Shown in pieces: positions 30,076 to 41,300 of a DNA stretch of 64,000 nucleotides. Source of the stretch: Bagarius yarrelli. Its lineage: Eukaryota > Chordata > Actinopteri > Siluriformes > Sisoridae. Location of the stretch: assembly GCA_005784505.1 (NCBI GenBank), contig VCAZ01000001.1, forward strand, positions 11,079,097 to 11,143,096, given 5' to 3'. The position numbers and the translations under genes were made by a program. Within the stretch, counting starts at the first letter, position 1. The number at the start of each line of letters is the position of its first letter. The notes under the pieces were generated by a model, which did not search any database, had not been told where the DNA came from, and saw only the letters and a list, made by a program, of their open reading frames with translations.

Positions 30076-30165
30076 TTAACCCGGTATAAATGCTGGACGG
30101 CGGATAGCAGCCCGGCTTCAGCCTTGTTGCTTTGCTTCGGCTCCGTTGTGTTTCTTGAAGAGTGA

Positions 30166-30235
30166 CAAGGGGCGTGGCCAAAGACCCGCACCACTGGGGA
30201 AGAGGGCGTGTCTTTGTACTATAGCCCCGCCCATG
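30166..30235 (-). promoter_or_regulatory. probable gramd2a core promoter with GC boxes
   Basis: GGGGCGTGGCC (30169-30179), GAGGGCGTGTC and CCCCGCCC (about 30225-30232) are Sp1/KLF-type sites clustered just upstream of the putative first exon. No convincing TATA box is placed. CpG density is clearly above the surroundings. Confidence 0.45.
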
Positions 30236-30371
30236 TAATAAGCACAGAAGTGTGGTTGTCTACCTGCACATTAGCAGGAGAATGTCTACACCTACACCTA
30301 ATTTATTCTTATTATTTTATTTTAATGACATTAAGATCAAACATCTGTTTAGCACGAGCGTCCTGGCCAAA

Positions 30372-30373
<2 letters not shown>

Positions 30374-30465
<92 letters not shown>
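30374..30465. repeat. (AT)n tract of about 92 bp
   Basis: Uninterrupted AT dinucleotides about 200 bp upstream of the putative gramd2a promoter. Open frames here are artefacts. Confidence 0.95.
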
Positions 30466-30467
<2 letters not shown>

Positions 30468-30638
30468 TATATATGTAGGCAATGAAGGCAGGAATAGTAG
30501 AGTTACAGTACTGTATATTACTGTATTATGATCAGTGGCAGGTAAAATGGCTTTTAATAGAATTAGAGTATTAAATAAAACATAATTCAGTAGATTTGCC
30601 TGAGACAGGGTACAACTAAGCAATCTATTACTATTGAC

Positions 30639-30710
30639 TCAAGGCCCTATAAATGGAATAAATATAAGTTGCTTTGGATAAAGGCATCCGCCAAATGCTA
30701 GAAATGGAAA
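30639..30710 (+). mobile_element. SINE 3' fragment
   Basis: CAAGGCCCTATAAATGGAAT, then TTGGATAAAGGCATCCGCCA and AAATGCTAGAAATG. The 5' tRNA-like half is missing. Confidence 0.6.
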
Positions 30711-30778
30711 TGTGTAATATGACTTAATCACTGACTTAATTTCCATAACAACATAAAGTTTTATTAGCATATAAATTT

Positions 30779-30948
30779 GTTGTGGCTCATGGTTAAGGTG
30801 TTGGACTACCAATCCGAAGATTGTAGGTTCGTTTTCCAGCTCCACCAAGGCACCACTGCTGGGCCCCTGAGCAAGGCCCTTAACCGCTAATTGAGATTAT
30901 ATGTAAGTTGCTCTGGATAAGGGCATCTGCCAAATGCTGCAAATGTAA
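30779..30948 (+). mobile_element. SINE copy, best preserved in the window
   Basis: GTGGCTCATGGTTAAGGTGT, TTGTAGGTTCGTTTTCCAGC, GGGCCCCTGAGCAAGGCCCT and tail CTGGATAAGGGCATCTGCCA with AAATGCTGCAAATG. Confidence 0.8.
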
Positions 30949-31741
30949 AACAAAAAAACCGTTTCCCTCTTGTGAACCCTGATGTGAAAATATAGAGTCT
31001 GATGATACAAGTGAGCAGTTATCGCTGTAACGGTTTAAACCTTCCTCCAGGTTTAATTATCGGTTCTGTAATAAAGATTGGCTGAGATTGTAATTAGAAG
31101 TTGGTAAACCCCCTCTGTTTTATGGTTTGATTTGAGTTTTCAGGGTTAGGCTTTTATTTCTGCAGGAAAACCCCTCCCCCCTTCCCAAAAAAAGAAGTAT
31201 CATTATAGTATCATTATAGTACTATAGAAGTAATAATACTATTACTTAATAATAAGTATCATAATATCATTCCTAACACCGTGTGAATATAAAAAAATAC
31301 ATAACAGTGTGAGACATCATGTAAGCATCAGTGATGTCCTTTAAATAGTACTTAAAGAACCACTAAAGCACTCAAATAAGTAAATAATCACAGATGTATG
31401 CAGAATCATCACCTTTACCAAGGGAAAAAAAACCCCTAAAAACTATTAATTGGCTTTTTTTCGACTCAATGTGCTAGGGCAGGAAAAACAAAACAAAACT
31501 GCACAGTTGAGAACATCAGGACCGGGGTAGTAAAACTATGAACAGTATATTAGGGTAGCGAGCTGAAATATTAGTCCTAATGTGAGGCTTCTAAACATTA
31601 CTCACAGGAAATAAAAAAAAATAAAGCCAGTTTAATAAGCCGGGCTCATGCCTGTCATAACCACTGCGTTTGCACAGAAGTGATTTACATTCTGGCTGCT
31701 CCACTTTAAAGCACAGACAAGCACATGCTCGGAATTAGTTG

Positions 31742-31793
31742 CGTGCGTGCGTGTGTGTGTGCGTGTGTGTGTGTGTGTGTGTGCGTGTGTTTG
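31742..31793. repeat. (GT)n microsatellite with GTGC interruptions
   Basis: GCGTGCGTGTGTGTGTGCGT pattern in intergenic DNA. Confidence 0.9.
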
Positions 31794-31923
31794 TGTCTTA
31801 AGCTTCAGGTCAAGGGTCTAATTTACCCGATTTGTAATTTAAGACATTTTCCTGTATTTGAGTGTGAACGACTGTGGAATTGGAAATAATGAATCTAATG
31901 AAAGATCTGTTTGTTCCCACACA

Positions 31924-32082
31924 AGTGGTAGTTTAAAGGTTAAGGTGTTGGACTGGTAATTGAAAGACCCTGAGAATAAACCACTATTGGGCCCTCGAGC
32001 AAGGCCCCGACTCTCAACTGCACAGCTCTATTAATGCGATAAATGAGGCCGGGTAGAGATGTCTGCCTACGCGGTAAATGTA
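31924..32082 (+). mobile_element. SINE copy
   Basis: GGTTAAGGTGTTGGACTGGT, GGGCCCTCGAGCAAGGCCCC, then a degenerate tail GTCTGCCTACGCGGTAAATG. Confidence 0.6.
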
Positions 32083-32083
32083 A

Positions 32084-32195
32084 TGTGGTGGCTCATGGTT
32101 AAGGTTTTAAACTACTAACCTGAAGCTACACCAAGGCACCACTGCTGGGCCCCTGAGCAAGGCCCTTAACCCCCAATTGCTCAGTTGTATAAAAA
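32084..32195 (+). mobile_element. SINE copy, 3' truncated, abutting the previous one
   Basis: GTGGTGGCTCATGGTTAAGG and GGGCCCCTGAGCAAGGCCCT are present. The GGATAAG tail is missing. Confidence 0.65.
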
Positions 32196-32536
32196 AGACT
32201 TACAAACAACTTAAGAGCAAAAATAAAACTGTCAAAAGCCATCAAATCAAAAGTAAACGGAATAAAAAGATATATTCACCATAGACTAATAATTAAAAAA
32301 AAGGAATGCAAGTATTGAGTTTTTGTTTGACCATTCTTTTGTTATGCACTTAAATAGACAGTTAAAAAATGATAGTTAGGAAATATAATTTTATTTCAAC
32401 ACCATTCCCACTGTATGTCATTAATAATAATGATTAATTATAATGATTAATATTCCATTCAAAGGCAGTCAGTAAATTTGATATAATTATTATTCAGCTG
32501 CTTCGTCGTTCTTTCCACCTCCTTCTCTCACGCACC

Positions 32537-32550
32537 GTCTCCGTAGCAAC
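32537..32550. promoter_or_regulatory. RFX-type X-box motif
   Basis: GTCTCCGTAGCAAC fits the GTYNCC-N2-RGYAAC X-box consensus bound by RFX factors, often found upstream of ciliary genes. It sits in a short CpG-containing patch of intergenic DNA. Confidence 0.35.
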
Positions 32551-32890
32551 GGCTCAGTTAGTCACAGCCTTGTTGGCCTGAGGCTCTTATTCTCCTGCTG
32601 GTCACCCGATATCCAGGAAACCTGCGTACAGCATACTGAAGTAGAGCTCTTTCTTCCCTGCCATTTCTTTAATAACGTTAACTGCTGCTCAAACATAAAA
32701 GAGGCCCTGTTGCTTTCCATAAGGACATTAGGGAAATGTTACACTCTCTAGCAAGCACACATCCCCTCCCAATGAGCAGCTGCACTACTATATCAATCTC
32801 GTTAAATTGAGGAATAGTGTACAGATTAATCCATCGCAAATACACCGAAACGTTGAAATTAAACTACTTTTAGTCAGTCAAGGTAATCTG

Positions 32891-34015
32891 ATGCAAATGC
32901 GACGCTCAAACTGGTTCAAAGAGCTGAAAGCTGCAGGAGAGGGTAAGTAGCCTCTTTCTGTTTTTCCTGAGACGGATAAGAGTAGAACTGTGTGTGCAGT
33001 GAAGTGGTGAAGGGGAACGAACAATATGAAACCATGATGTGTTTCTTTTTTTTTTTTTTTTTAAAGAGAGATCATGTCACATAGAGGGCTGGATTTATGT
33101 ACAATTGGACTGTGTGTACGGTGATAATAAAATAGCTTTTCCACCAGATGTTGCAGCCCGACACGCCTGGGCAAATTACCCTTATCCCACATGGTGGTGC
33201 AATTTCCAGCTTCATATAAAGCAGGTCAGAAAAAACCCCCAGAATCCCTCCATCACTTCTTTACATTCAGTGTTCACTTCTCTTGCAACATAACATAACA
33301 TTCTACTGGATTTGTTCAGATTATAGATATCTCGTGCCCCACATGTTTAGATAATTAGTGTAGAACATCTATCAAGCCTCAGCAGCTCCATGTGTTCCTA
33401 TTGTTTTTCTCACATTGTCTGAAAGAGTTTTCATTGAAAAATACCAGGATTATGTAAGTATCAGTGTAATAATACACCTCGAGTCTAAACCTGATCTGAC
33501 CTTTAAGATTTAAACGATTAGGATCACACATTGTAGGAAAAACACATTGTAGGAAAAACACAGTGTTTTGTCTGAGTAAAATAGCGGAGACCCAAATTAG
33601 CTTCTGGTTGTGTAAAATTAAAGCTGCATCTTGGAAAATACTAACTGTAGCACTAAAATTAGTACAGTTAGTAACAGCACTAAGTAGCAAACATAAAAAT
33701 AGTCCCTGATTACACACTGCTGCTGGAGTTAAGATAATTCATAAGGATAAACAAACTGCATGAGCTGTGTTATTATCCAAACACCCCAAAACCAATTCAC
33801 ACCATATTTCTACCTGTCCAAAAGAAATACTGTAACCATGACATCATCTTTCAAACCCTTTGACTTCTGTAGTCGACTCCAGCGTGGAAACACAACAGAC
33901 CCCATTTTAATACAGGCCTTTTTTTCCCCCCACCGTACGTGAGCGAGCTGATGATGTCACCCGTCTGTGTGAACACGATGGACAAAGGTATGCACATTCA
34001 AATGTTGACAGGCAG
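32891..34015 (+). CDS. hypothetical two-exon partial ORF, unrecognised
   Basis: Exon 32891-32942 opens with ATG (MQMRRSNWFKELKAAGE) and ends GAGG|GTAAGT. A possible second exon 33916-34015 has acceptor AATACAG and donor GCAG|GTAAGA, in matching phase and open throughout (FFPPPYVSELMMSPVCVNTM...). No family is recognised and no further exon was found. The 350-bp distance from an X-box makes it worth noting, but chance or a lncRNA is at least as likely. Confidence 0.13.
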
Positions 34016-35179
34016 GTAAGAAATGCTAAAACAATGTTTACTTTAGAGCCTAGAAGTGTAAAAAAAAAAAAAAAGACAAGCTAATAAAATGGACTGTATG
34101 CTGGACACAGCATAGCTCATAAAATTCAACAGCTTGAAGAGATGAAAACTTTTCCTAGAAGAAAGTCGTTTAACAGCGCCACAAAAGTTCCTGAAAAAAG
34201 ATTGATACAGTTCCGAAAAACCTTCAACAGAAGAAACCGACCCGATTCTGGATCATTCTTTCTTTTCTGGGATGCTATACATAGATTCTAAGAAATTCTG
34301 AAAAGTGTCCCTAATGCCTGCACTTAAAAGGCTCTTAAGAAAAAGCTAAGTGATTGCCTGAGAAAGGCTGTAGGAGAATTACAGCAACATTAACCGCCAG
34401 ACTGTGCAAAGGCTAATTAGAAAATAAGCCTGACTTCCTGTGTGCAGCTATTGTGCTGTATTTCTTAGGATAAATATGACACTCGAAAGGGACAAACAAA
34501 ACAGTTAAAAGGTTGAAAAGTGAAACCAGGTGGACGTACAGACGTACATTAGGTCTGTCAGTAAAAGTGGTGTTAATCTGGTATTTCCCAGGTTTTAAAT
34601 GCTTGGTTTGGTTTTTTTTTTTTAACCAATTTATTCTACCCAGTTAATTATTTTACCACCCCAGTAAAAATATATATTCTACACAGGCTTACGAACATAT
34701 AACAAATGTCTAATCATCTATAACAATGATAAAATATTAGTCGTAAGCCCTAGACCTCATGGCATCACATTTCTGTCACACAATAAATGCTTCATGCACT
34801 ATAAAAGGGTGCACGGTATTGTGTGTAGATCACGACGATTAGAGCATCATGTGAAAATAGGACCATGTTGATGGTGTTTATCACATTTTATTGTATCAAT
34901 ATTGACCATTTACATTCCGTTAAAACATTTACTTTGCTTTTAAATGTATTTACAACTTCGTAACACTCAGTATGTACATTTACATTTATTCATGTGTCAT
35001 TTTTTAAAAACTTAAAAACGACTCACAAGTGAGACAGAATTACAATCCAGGTCTCCGGCTGAGCAGGTGAGAGTACGGCCACAGCAGTAATTGAGATTTT
35101 AAGAGTGTAATAAGGCAATGATATTCCATCAATAACAAACTAACATTTGGAACAAGTACAGATGAGGCAGAGCTACAGG

Positions 35180-38100
35180 AGTGATTGTCTCATAAAAAGA
35201 TTTATTTTCTGCCTAAATGTACAAAGGCAAAGTTAGAATATTGTATAAAAAAAAGACATGTGGCAATGTACACTTTACATAAGACAACCCCAGGAAAAAA
35301 AAAATGAGGGACAGAAACAGAGAAAAAAATATGCTGCAGAGACAGAGGAGTAGGGACAGACAGGGTTACGAGAGAAATGCGTCCAAACATGGAGAAATGA
35401 ACAAAAGCTGTAAACATCATTTTTTTTTTTTTCAAGTACCAATAACTGAGAAATGAAGGGGGTAACCATGGCTACAATGATTAGTAGAGACCAAATAGAC
35501 CAGGAAGTGGGGTGTGGTTTGGGGAGGAAACAACATGGTAGCACCGTATAAACATCTGCAGAAAAAAAAAAGGACTGATTTGACCGGATCGAGTTCAACA
35601 TGTACCTAAACCGCTTTAAAAATAACTTATAACAAGCGCTTTTTCACCAGACAGCACGCTAACTGGTTATATGATCAAAGATAAAACAGTCACTACAACA
35701 CTTAGGTTAAATCTCTCTCCCCATATGCCCAAACATTCTGTTCTGTAAAAGAGCTCAGTTCTGATTAAGGGATGACAAATCATTTACACTCGGGCTGAAA
35801 AGAAGAATGAAGAGTGTTTAGGGTGGAAAAAGTGTTTAAATTACCTGCGGAATCTGCCCACAAACCCCAGCTTTCCTGATTCACCTGCACGTTCAAGAGC
35901 AACATCTGGACCTGCATGTCTGATAGTGTTTAACGTATCTTATGGAAGCAGGCAGAAGGTACAGGGAACTGGGAGAAACTTGTCAGCAGGTCCACATTTA
36001 TATTCCTTACTTATTTTTCTGGTTAAGTTATACTACAGTGAGTGAGTAAGTAACACGCTAAATGGGGAATAACTGATTAACACTTAAAGGATTAACCACA
36101 TTGGCCCCGGCAACGAAAATAAAGTTATACCAGGGCAAATTTGCTGGGAGCTGAAAACGATGGTAATAACTGACCTGTAAAATATTTACTTATTTATTAG
36201 TTGTATTCTAGCTCAAAATTTAAAAAACAACATACTTTAATATGTCTCTTTGCCATAGATGGCATTTATATATTACTTAAACAACCGTGGAGAACTCAGC
36301 TGGAACTCAGCACTGAGTGACGACATGCTTAGCGAACATGGGATCACAAGAAAAAAAAAAGGAAAAATGAGGGGAGGAAGCAAGCTGGAAATTTAATAGA
36401 TAACACTTCAATTATAAAGCCGATACACCAGCTACATATTCATATCAATAATAGTAGAAAAAAATGCTAACAGACCAAAAAAAAAAAAAATGAGTAGGAA
36501 AATTCCAATAGCATTCGACAACCTCTTTAAAATAATTCCTCTGTACAATATATACAAAAAGCACAGCATGAGTGCGTGTGTGAGCAAGGGGGTCGGTAGC
36601 AACAGGAAGTGAGGCGAACGTGCACAGCTCGCCTCCTTCCTGGTGTAGGTTCATGATTTTCATTAGTGCTATACTACTCCACGCATGTACACATGACTGA
36701 GTGGGAAGAAAGGAGAGAGACCTGGGGGTTTATCTGAAGAAAATCAGGTCCGGTAGCAAACACGGACAATGTAATTCATACCTACAGTAACTTTTTGCGT
36801 GGAACCAACCCAAACTATAAACCTCACAAATTCTAGTGTTGCTTATTTAGCCACAGCACACAGACGTGAACATCCTGATACAGTCTTTGTGCATTCGCGA
36901 GTGAGGGCGTGTCCCCCAGGTCTTATATACTTTGACCATTTGGCATGAGACACTCAAGCAGCAGCAGCAGCATCATCATGAACAACAGCGACAGTTTTAC
37001 AATCCGACTATGTGTGTTTGGACATCGGTCTGGTCATTCCCACGTCACAGAGACACAAGCACCTCATCACAGAACGACAGGCTCAGTTAGAGCAGGCTGG
37101 CCATATAAAGGAATGAGTGTCAATGCCTTCCTTTTAGCAGGGCTGCTCAAAGGTGCTGGTTGTGCTGCCGCAAAGAAAGGCACTACTCCGGGTCCAGCCT
37201 GCTAGCAGAAAAAGCAGTCTAGTTGTCCTTCCCCCTTACATATGGAATACTTTGCAGCATGTTGGAGCACCTTATATAAAACAGTAGTCCCAAACTGCAG
37301 AGTTGAATACAGAGCAGGTGTATAAACATCTCTGGAGCCCCATGGAGGTAAAACTCGTTATCTAGCTTTCAGGAGTCTGCGTGTCCCTTTGAAGAAACAT
37401 GCTGATCATAGGCTGATGAAGAAGACAGTGATGATGTGAAATGTCTTAATAAAACTACAAAAGGCTAATTTCTTTTAACTCCTATTAGCTGATGTAAAGC
37501 CTTTCTAATAGGAGCTGTAAAATATCCCCTGAATCTAAACTGGATGAAGAGGTGAGCTTTAAAAGCTTGCATAGAGTCCAGCCGGTGTCTGTGTTGGGCT
37601 GAAAAACGAGACAACTGATAGAAGGATGGAGAAATGGAAAATAAGGAAATACCCACCAAATTGTCTGTCCTTGGGGCACGTGAGTAACAGTTCTGTCAAC
37701 TTTTTTTCTCAAGCTCCAGACCAGACTATCAAAAAAGCAAAGTAGTCACATCAATTCTGTGCTGTCCATTTCCTGCTTTCTCTGTCCCCCACGGTAATGC
37801 AATCCACAATGTTTTTATTAAAAGCTACCACATGACTTTGCACAGGTGCTGTGTCTCATCCCTCATGAGTACCTCATTAGTGTGACAGAGGGGACATGTG
37901 ACCCAGCTCTTCAGGAGCGGCTGAGGGCTGGGGTGATATTGGCGCTCCAGTATATATCTCCAGTGATAAGGGTCACAGACACAAGGATATCCAGGAGAAG
38001 AAAGAAAAAAAGAACACCATTAAACTGATGTTATAAAGCCCACGCTTGTTCCTGGTGTGTTTTATTCACATGGCTGCAAGGAAGCTTGAGGTCCACGAGT

Positions 38101-38325
38101 CACCATCTGGACGTGCTGTAGCTAAATTAAGAGAACAGTACTGATGTTGTCATGTGTGCCTATAAGAAATACAAGAGAGTTTTTCTATTACAACCCGATA
38201 AATGCTCAAACTGTTCAAAAAGATCAAGGATTTACTCCACTAGGGGGCAATACAGACTGCATGCTACTACTCATTAAAGGATGGGCTTAGACATGCTACA
38301 GTTTACAAGAAATATCTTACCATTC
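35180..38325 (-). other. znf609: probable znf609 3' UTR
   Basis: About 3.1 kb between the stop and a canonical minus-strand AATAAA (35206-35201). It has no coding-like frame and few SINEs or LINEs, unlike the flanking intergenic DNA, which supports a transcribed UTR. It contains a short CTG run (about 36957-36971, plus-strand CAG) and several A-runs. An alternative poly(A) signal lies near 34896-34901. Confidence 0.5.
35201..35206 (-). terminator. candidate znf609 poly(A) signal (AATAAA)
   Basis: The plus strand reads TTTATT. Cleavage would be expected about 15-25 bases further left. Confidence 0.4.
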
Positions 38326-38384
38326 TCACCTCCGTGCAGGGGGGTAGAGTGAGGGGCCAGAGGCTTGCTGACTTGCAACAATAG
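38326..38384 (-). CDS. znf609: znf609 terminal coding exon
   Basis: 59 bp, phase 1 in. It encodes IVASQQASGPSLYPPARR and TGA at 38328-38326, matching the mammalian C terminus IVASQQ...SLYPPPRR. The short GLSST linker present in the human protein is absent at this junction. Confidence 0.93.
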
Positions 38385-41300
38385 CTAAAAAAGAGAGTAC
38401 GTTTAGAAAGAGCAAGAAAAAATATCCCTCTTATTAAAAATCTATAAATATGCAAACTAGAAATACACTAACCGCAAAAGTAATGCGTAAATTTTGTACT
38501 TTTTACATTTAGCAAAGGAAGTAAATAACTCAAACTATTTATTTTTCTATAAAATTCAGCTCTGCCATCAGAATTTATTAATGTAAAATTGTTTTTTTTT
38601 TTGTTTTTTTTTTAAATAGACTGATTGTCTAAAAGCCATTGGTACGTTTTTTTTGCATCAAATCATTTTACCCAACAATATGAAAATATCCCTAACATGT
38701 ACAAACAGATGGTGATTAAGAGAACAAGCTATTTTTCATTTAAGCAAATTCCTGACTCACTCACCGGGGGCATAAGACAAATCATACTGTCCGGAGATAA
38801 GAGAGTAACCCAGGTGGTGATGGGAAGGCATTAATCTCTGCGAGGGAGAGGATCGTGGTCGGTCCATGTCTCGCTCTCTTTCACCTCCACTTCGCTCTCT
38901 GTCATGAGATGCTTTGTCACCCACTGTGGGCGATTTGCTCTTGTACTGGCTTGCGTGCTGATGTAGAATATCCAAGGCTTTCGAATCTGAGGCTGATTTG
39001 CCAGTTACTGTCGGACTGGAACGAGCTTTATCACCGTCTTCTCCAGGTGAAATCTTAGTGCTGTATGGTGAGAACGAGTAACCTGCTGGCAGGTAAGAAC
39101 CTGGAAAGAGTATGCGCCAATCAACATTGGAATGAACCATGAAGATGTTTATACCTAAAGACTGGAAATAGTACATTTCTAACTCAACAAACAAAGCTAA
39201 ATCAATCTGCTAATATCTTACCTGGATAGTTTTGCATCATCACAGACGGCATTCCTCTGTATCCTGGGTGACTCGGGTCATAACCCTGGCTGTAGGGATA
39301 TCCATGCATGTATGGCATATAAGATTGGTGTTGGGGCAGAGCTGAAGTGAACTGCATATGGGCTCTGGGGTCTTTACTGATCCCTCTGTGCTCCTCAGAA
39401 ACCGCTGAAGTCCGTGGCTCAACCACATCTTTGCTCTCGTCTTTAGGATTATCTTTGTGACGTGGTCTCTCCTCTTTATTCTTCCTGTCTCGCTCTCGCT
39501 CTCTGTCTCTCTCTCGGTCCCTATCACGATCTCGCTCTCGTTCTCGCTCTTCCTTCCACCGTTCCTCATCTAGCTGTTTCTGTGCCTCAGGGTACTTGCT
39601 GGGGTAAACATAGGGCCATAGGCGGGAATCAGGCTCCTGGTGGGGGAAAAAAAAAAAAAAAAAAAGTGAATAAAGTTAATAAAAATACTTTTATTATATA
39701 TATTTATAAATATGGCTTTAAAAAAACCCAAACAAAACAAATAGGATTTCACCAACCTGTCTGTACATGTACATGGCCTGTTCCATGGCTGATGGCCTTC
39801 CGGAGTCAATACTAGGTTTCGGGTCCTCTTTTCCATGGTGTCCACCTTCACTCAGTTTCATCTTTAACCCTTCTGGCGGCTGGGCTGGAGGCTTCCCATC
39901 TTCGGCCTTTGGGATGATTACTGATTTGGTTGGCTCATTGGTCAGCTCCTTGGGCTTGCTCTGGGGTGAGGGCTTACCAAGGTCAGAGAGGCTCGGTGCT
40001 TTAGACAAGCTAGGAGGAACTGATGCTTTTTGTTTCCACTCTTCTGACTTCACAGAAACATCCCTGTCCTTCTGAACAGCCTCGGATTTCTTCTCTCCCA
40101 TTCTATGTTGCTCGGCAGCCTGCCTCTGCCGTTCCTCACACTGCTGCCTGTAGGCTGGATTAGTATTTATTAAATGATTATGATAAGCCTGGTCTGGTGA
40201 ATATCCATACGCATAGGTGTACTGATTATAATAGAGAGGCTGCATATACATATTAGACCGCTGCTGAATGACAGATGGCTGTTGTTGCTGTTGATTAGAT
40301 GTGCTAATATCCGTTTTGCGCTCTTCAGCCTGCTCCAATTTGCTTTTCTCTTCCACTACATCGCAATCCTCTTCTTTCTTGACTTTTACAGGGCCATCTT
40401 GCAAAAGTACACCAGTATTTGAGACTCCTGGACTGGGATTTGGATTGGCATAATTAGGTGAGTAGTATGTCTCATAGTTGGGATAGTAGGGAGACTCTTT
40501 GTTTGGCGGTTGGGGGGCAAAAAGAGCCTTTTTAGCACCTTCTCTGGGTGCCTGGTCCTCAGATTTTACCTTCACCCCTTCCAATTTGCCCTCCCCATCT
40601 TCACCAGCATCTGAAATATCAGAGTAGGCTGGGCTGTTGGTTTTTACTGAGGCATTATCTGCCCCATTTTGGTTGACTACAAGGAGTGGTGTGAGAGGTT
40701 GTGGTATACCGCCACTATCTATCCGACTTGCTACACCAATTGATGGACTAGGTGCATTATCGGTAAAGCTATAAATTTTATCAGCTTCAGCCTTGATACT
40801 AGCCAGTCGACTCTGGTGGAGATCTGTTGAACCATTAAGAAGGCAATCACTCTTGCTGCCTGGGTCTGAGGATTCAGAGTAAGGACTTTTTCCTTCCTCT
40901 GACTTTCCACCCTTTCCAGGGGCTTTGGGACTGTCACCCTCTTTTGCACCTTCCTTCTTTTTCTTGTCTTTTTTCTTTTTGTCCTTGGAACCACTTAAAG
41001 CTGGATTCATAGACAAGTCTCCACCTACTACAGGCTTAGGCTGGATGGCTTTCAGTTGTGGGCTTTTGGGAACTGACTGTACGACTGTGCTCACGCTTAT
41101 AGAGGAATTAGAGTTAGGCGCAGGGAAGCTTGATGCTTGTAAGCCATAGAGTTGTTGTGGTATGGACGGTACAATCGGTCTTGCAGACTTTACAGCTTTC
41201 TGAGACAGCTTATCTGCTTTGGAACCAGATTTTTTAGCCTTGTCTAAACTTTTCTTGTCATCAATGCCGTCATTGCTAGCCTCGTCTGTCAAACATGGGC

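Larger units (their letters stand above)
29980..30165 (-). other. gramd2a: probable non-coding first exon (5' UTR) of gramd2a
   Basis: A GC-richer, CpG-containing block ends at a good minus-strand donor, GAAG|GTTAGT (donor GT at 29979-29978). It lies upstream of the acceptor at 23270, which requires an upstream exon. The 5' end is uncertain. Two short uORFs lie inside (30075-30049 and 30005-29982). It is assigned to gramd2a by strand, order and lack of another candidate. Confidence 0.5.
30236..35179. other. intergenic between znf609 3' end and gramd2a promoter
   Basis: SINEs, the AT and GT tracts, an X-box (32537-32550) and a possible small spliced ORF (32891-34015). 34.0-35.1 kb shows nothing recognisable. 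Confidence 0.5.

Noticed and set aside
30208..30623. Three overlapping frames with long Ile-Tyr runs
   Set aside because: They are the (AT)n tract read in different frames and on both strands. The same applies to 26776-26970.
30779..30948. Functional tRNA gene
   Set aside because: It has tRNA-like A and B boxes but is one of about a dozen SINE copies with a common non-tRNA body and tail; no cloverleaf is complete.
33039..33293. 84-residue plus-strand frame as an exon of the possible intergenic ORF
   Set aside because: It begins in a T-run with no clear splice sites in phase and no domain.
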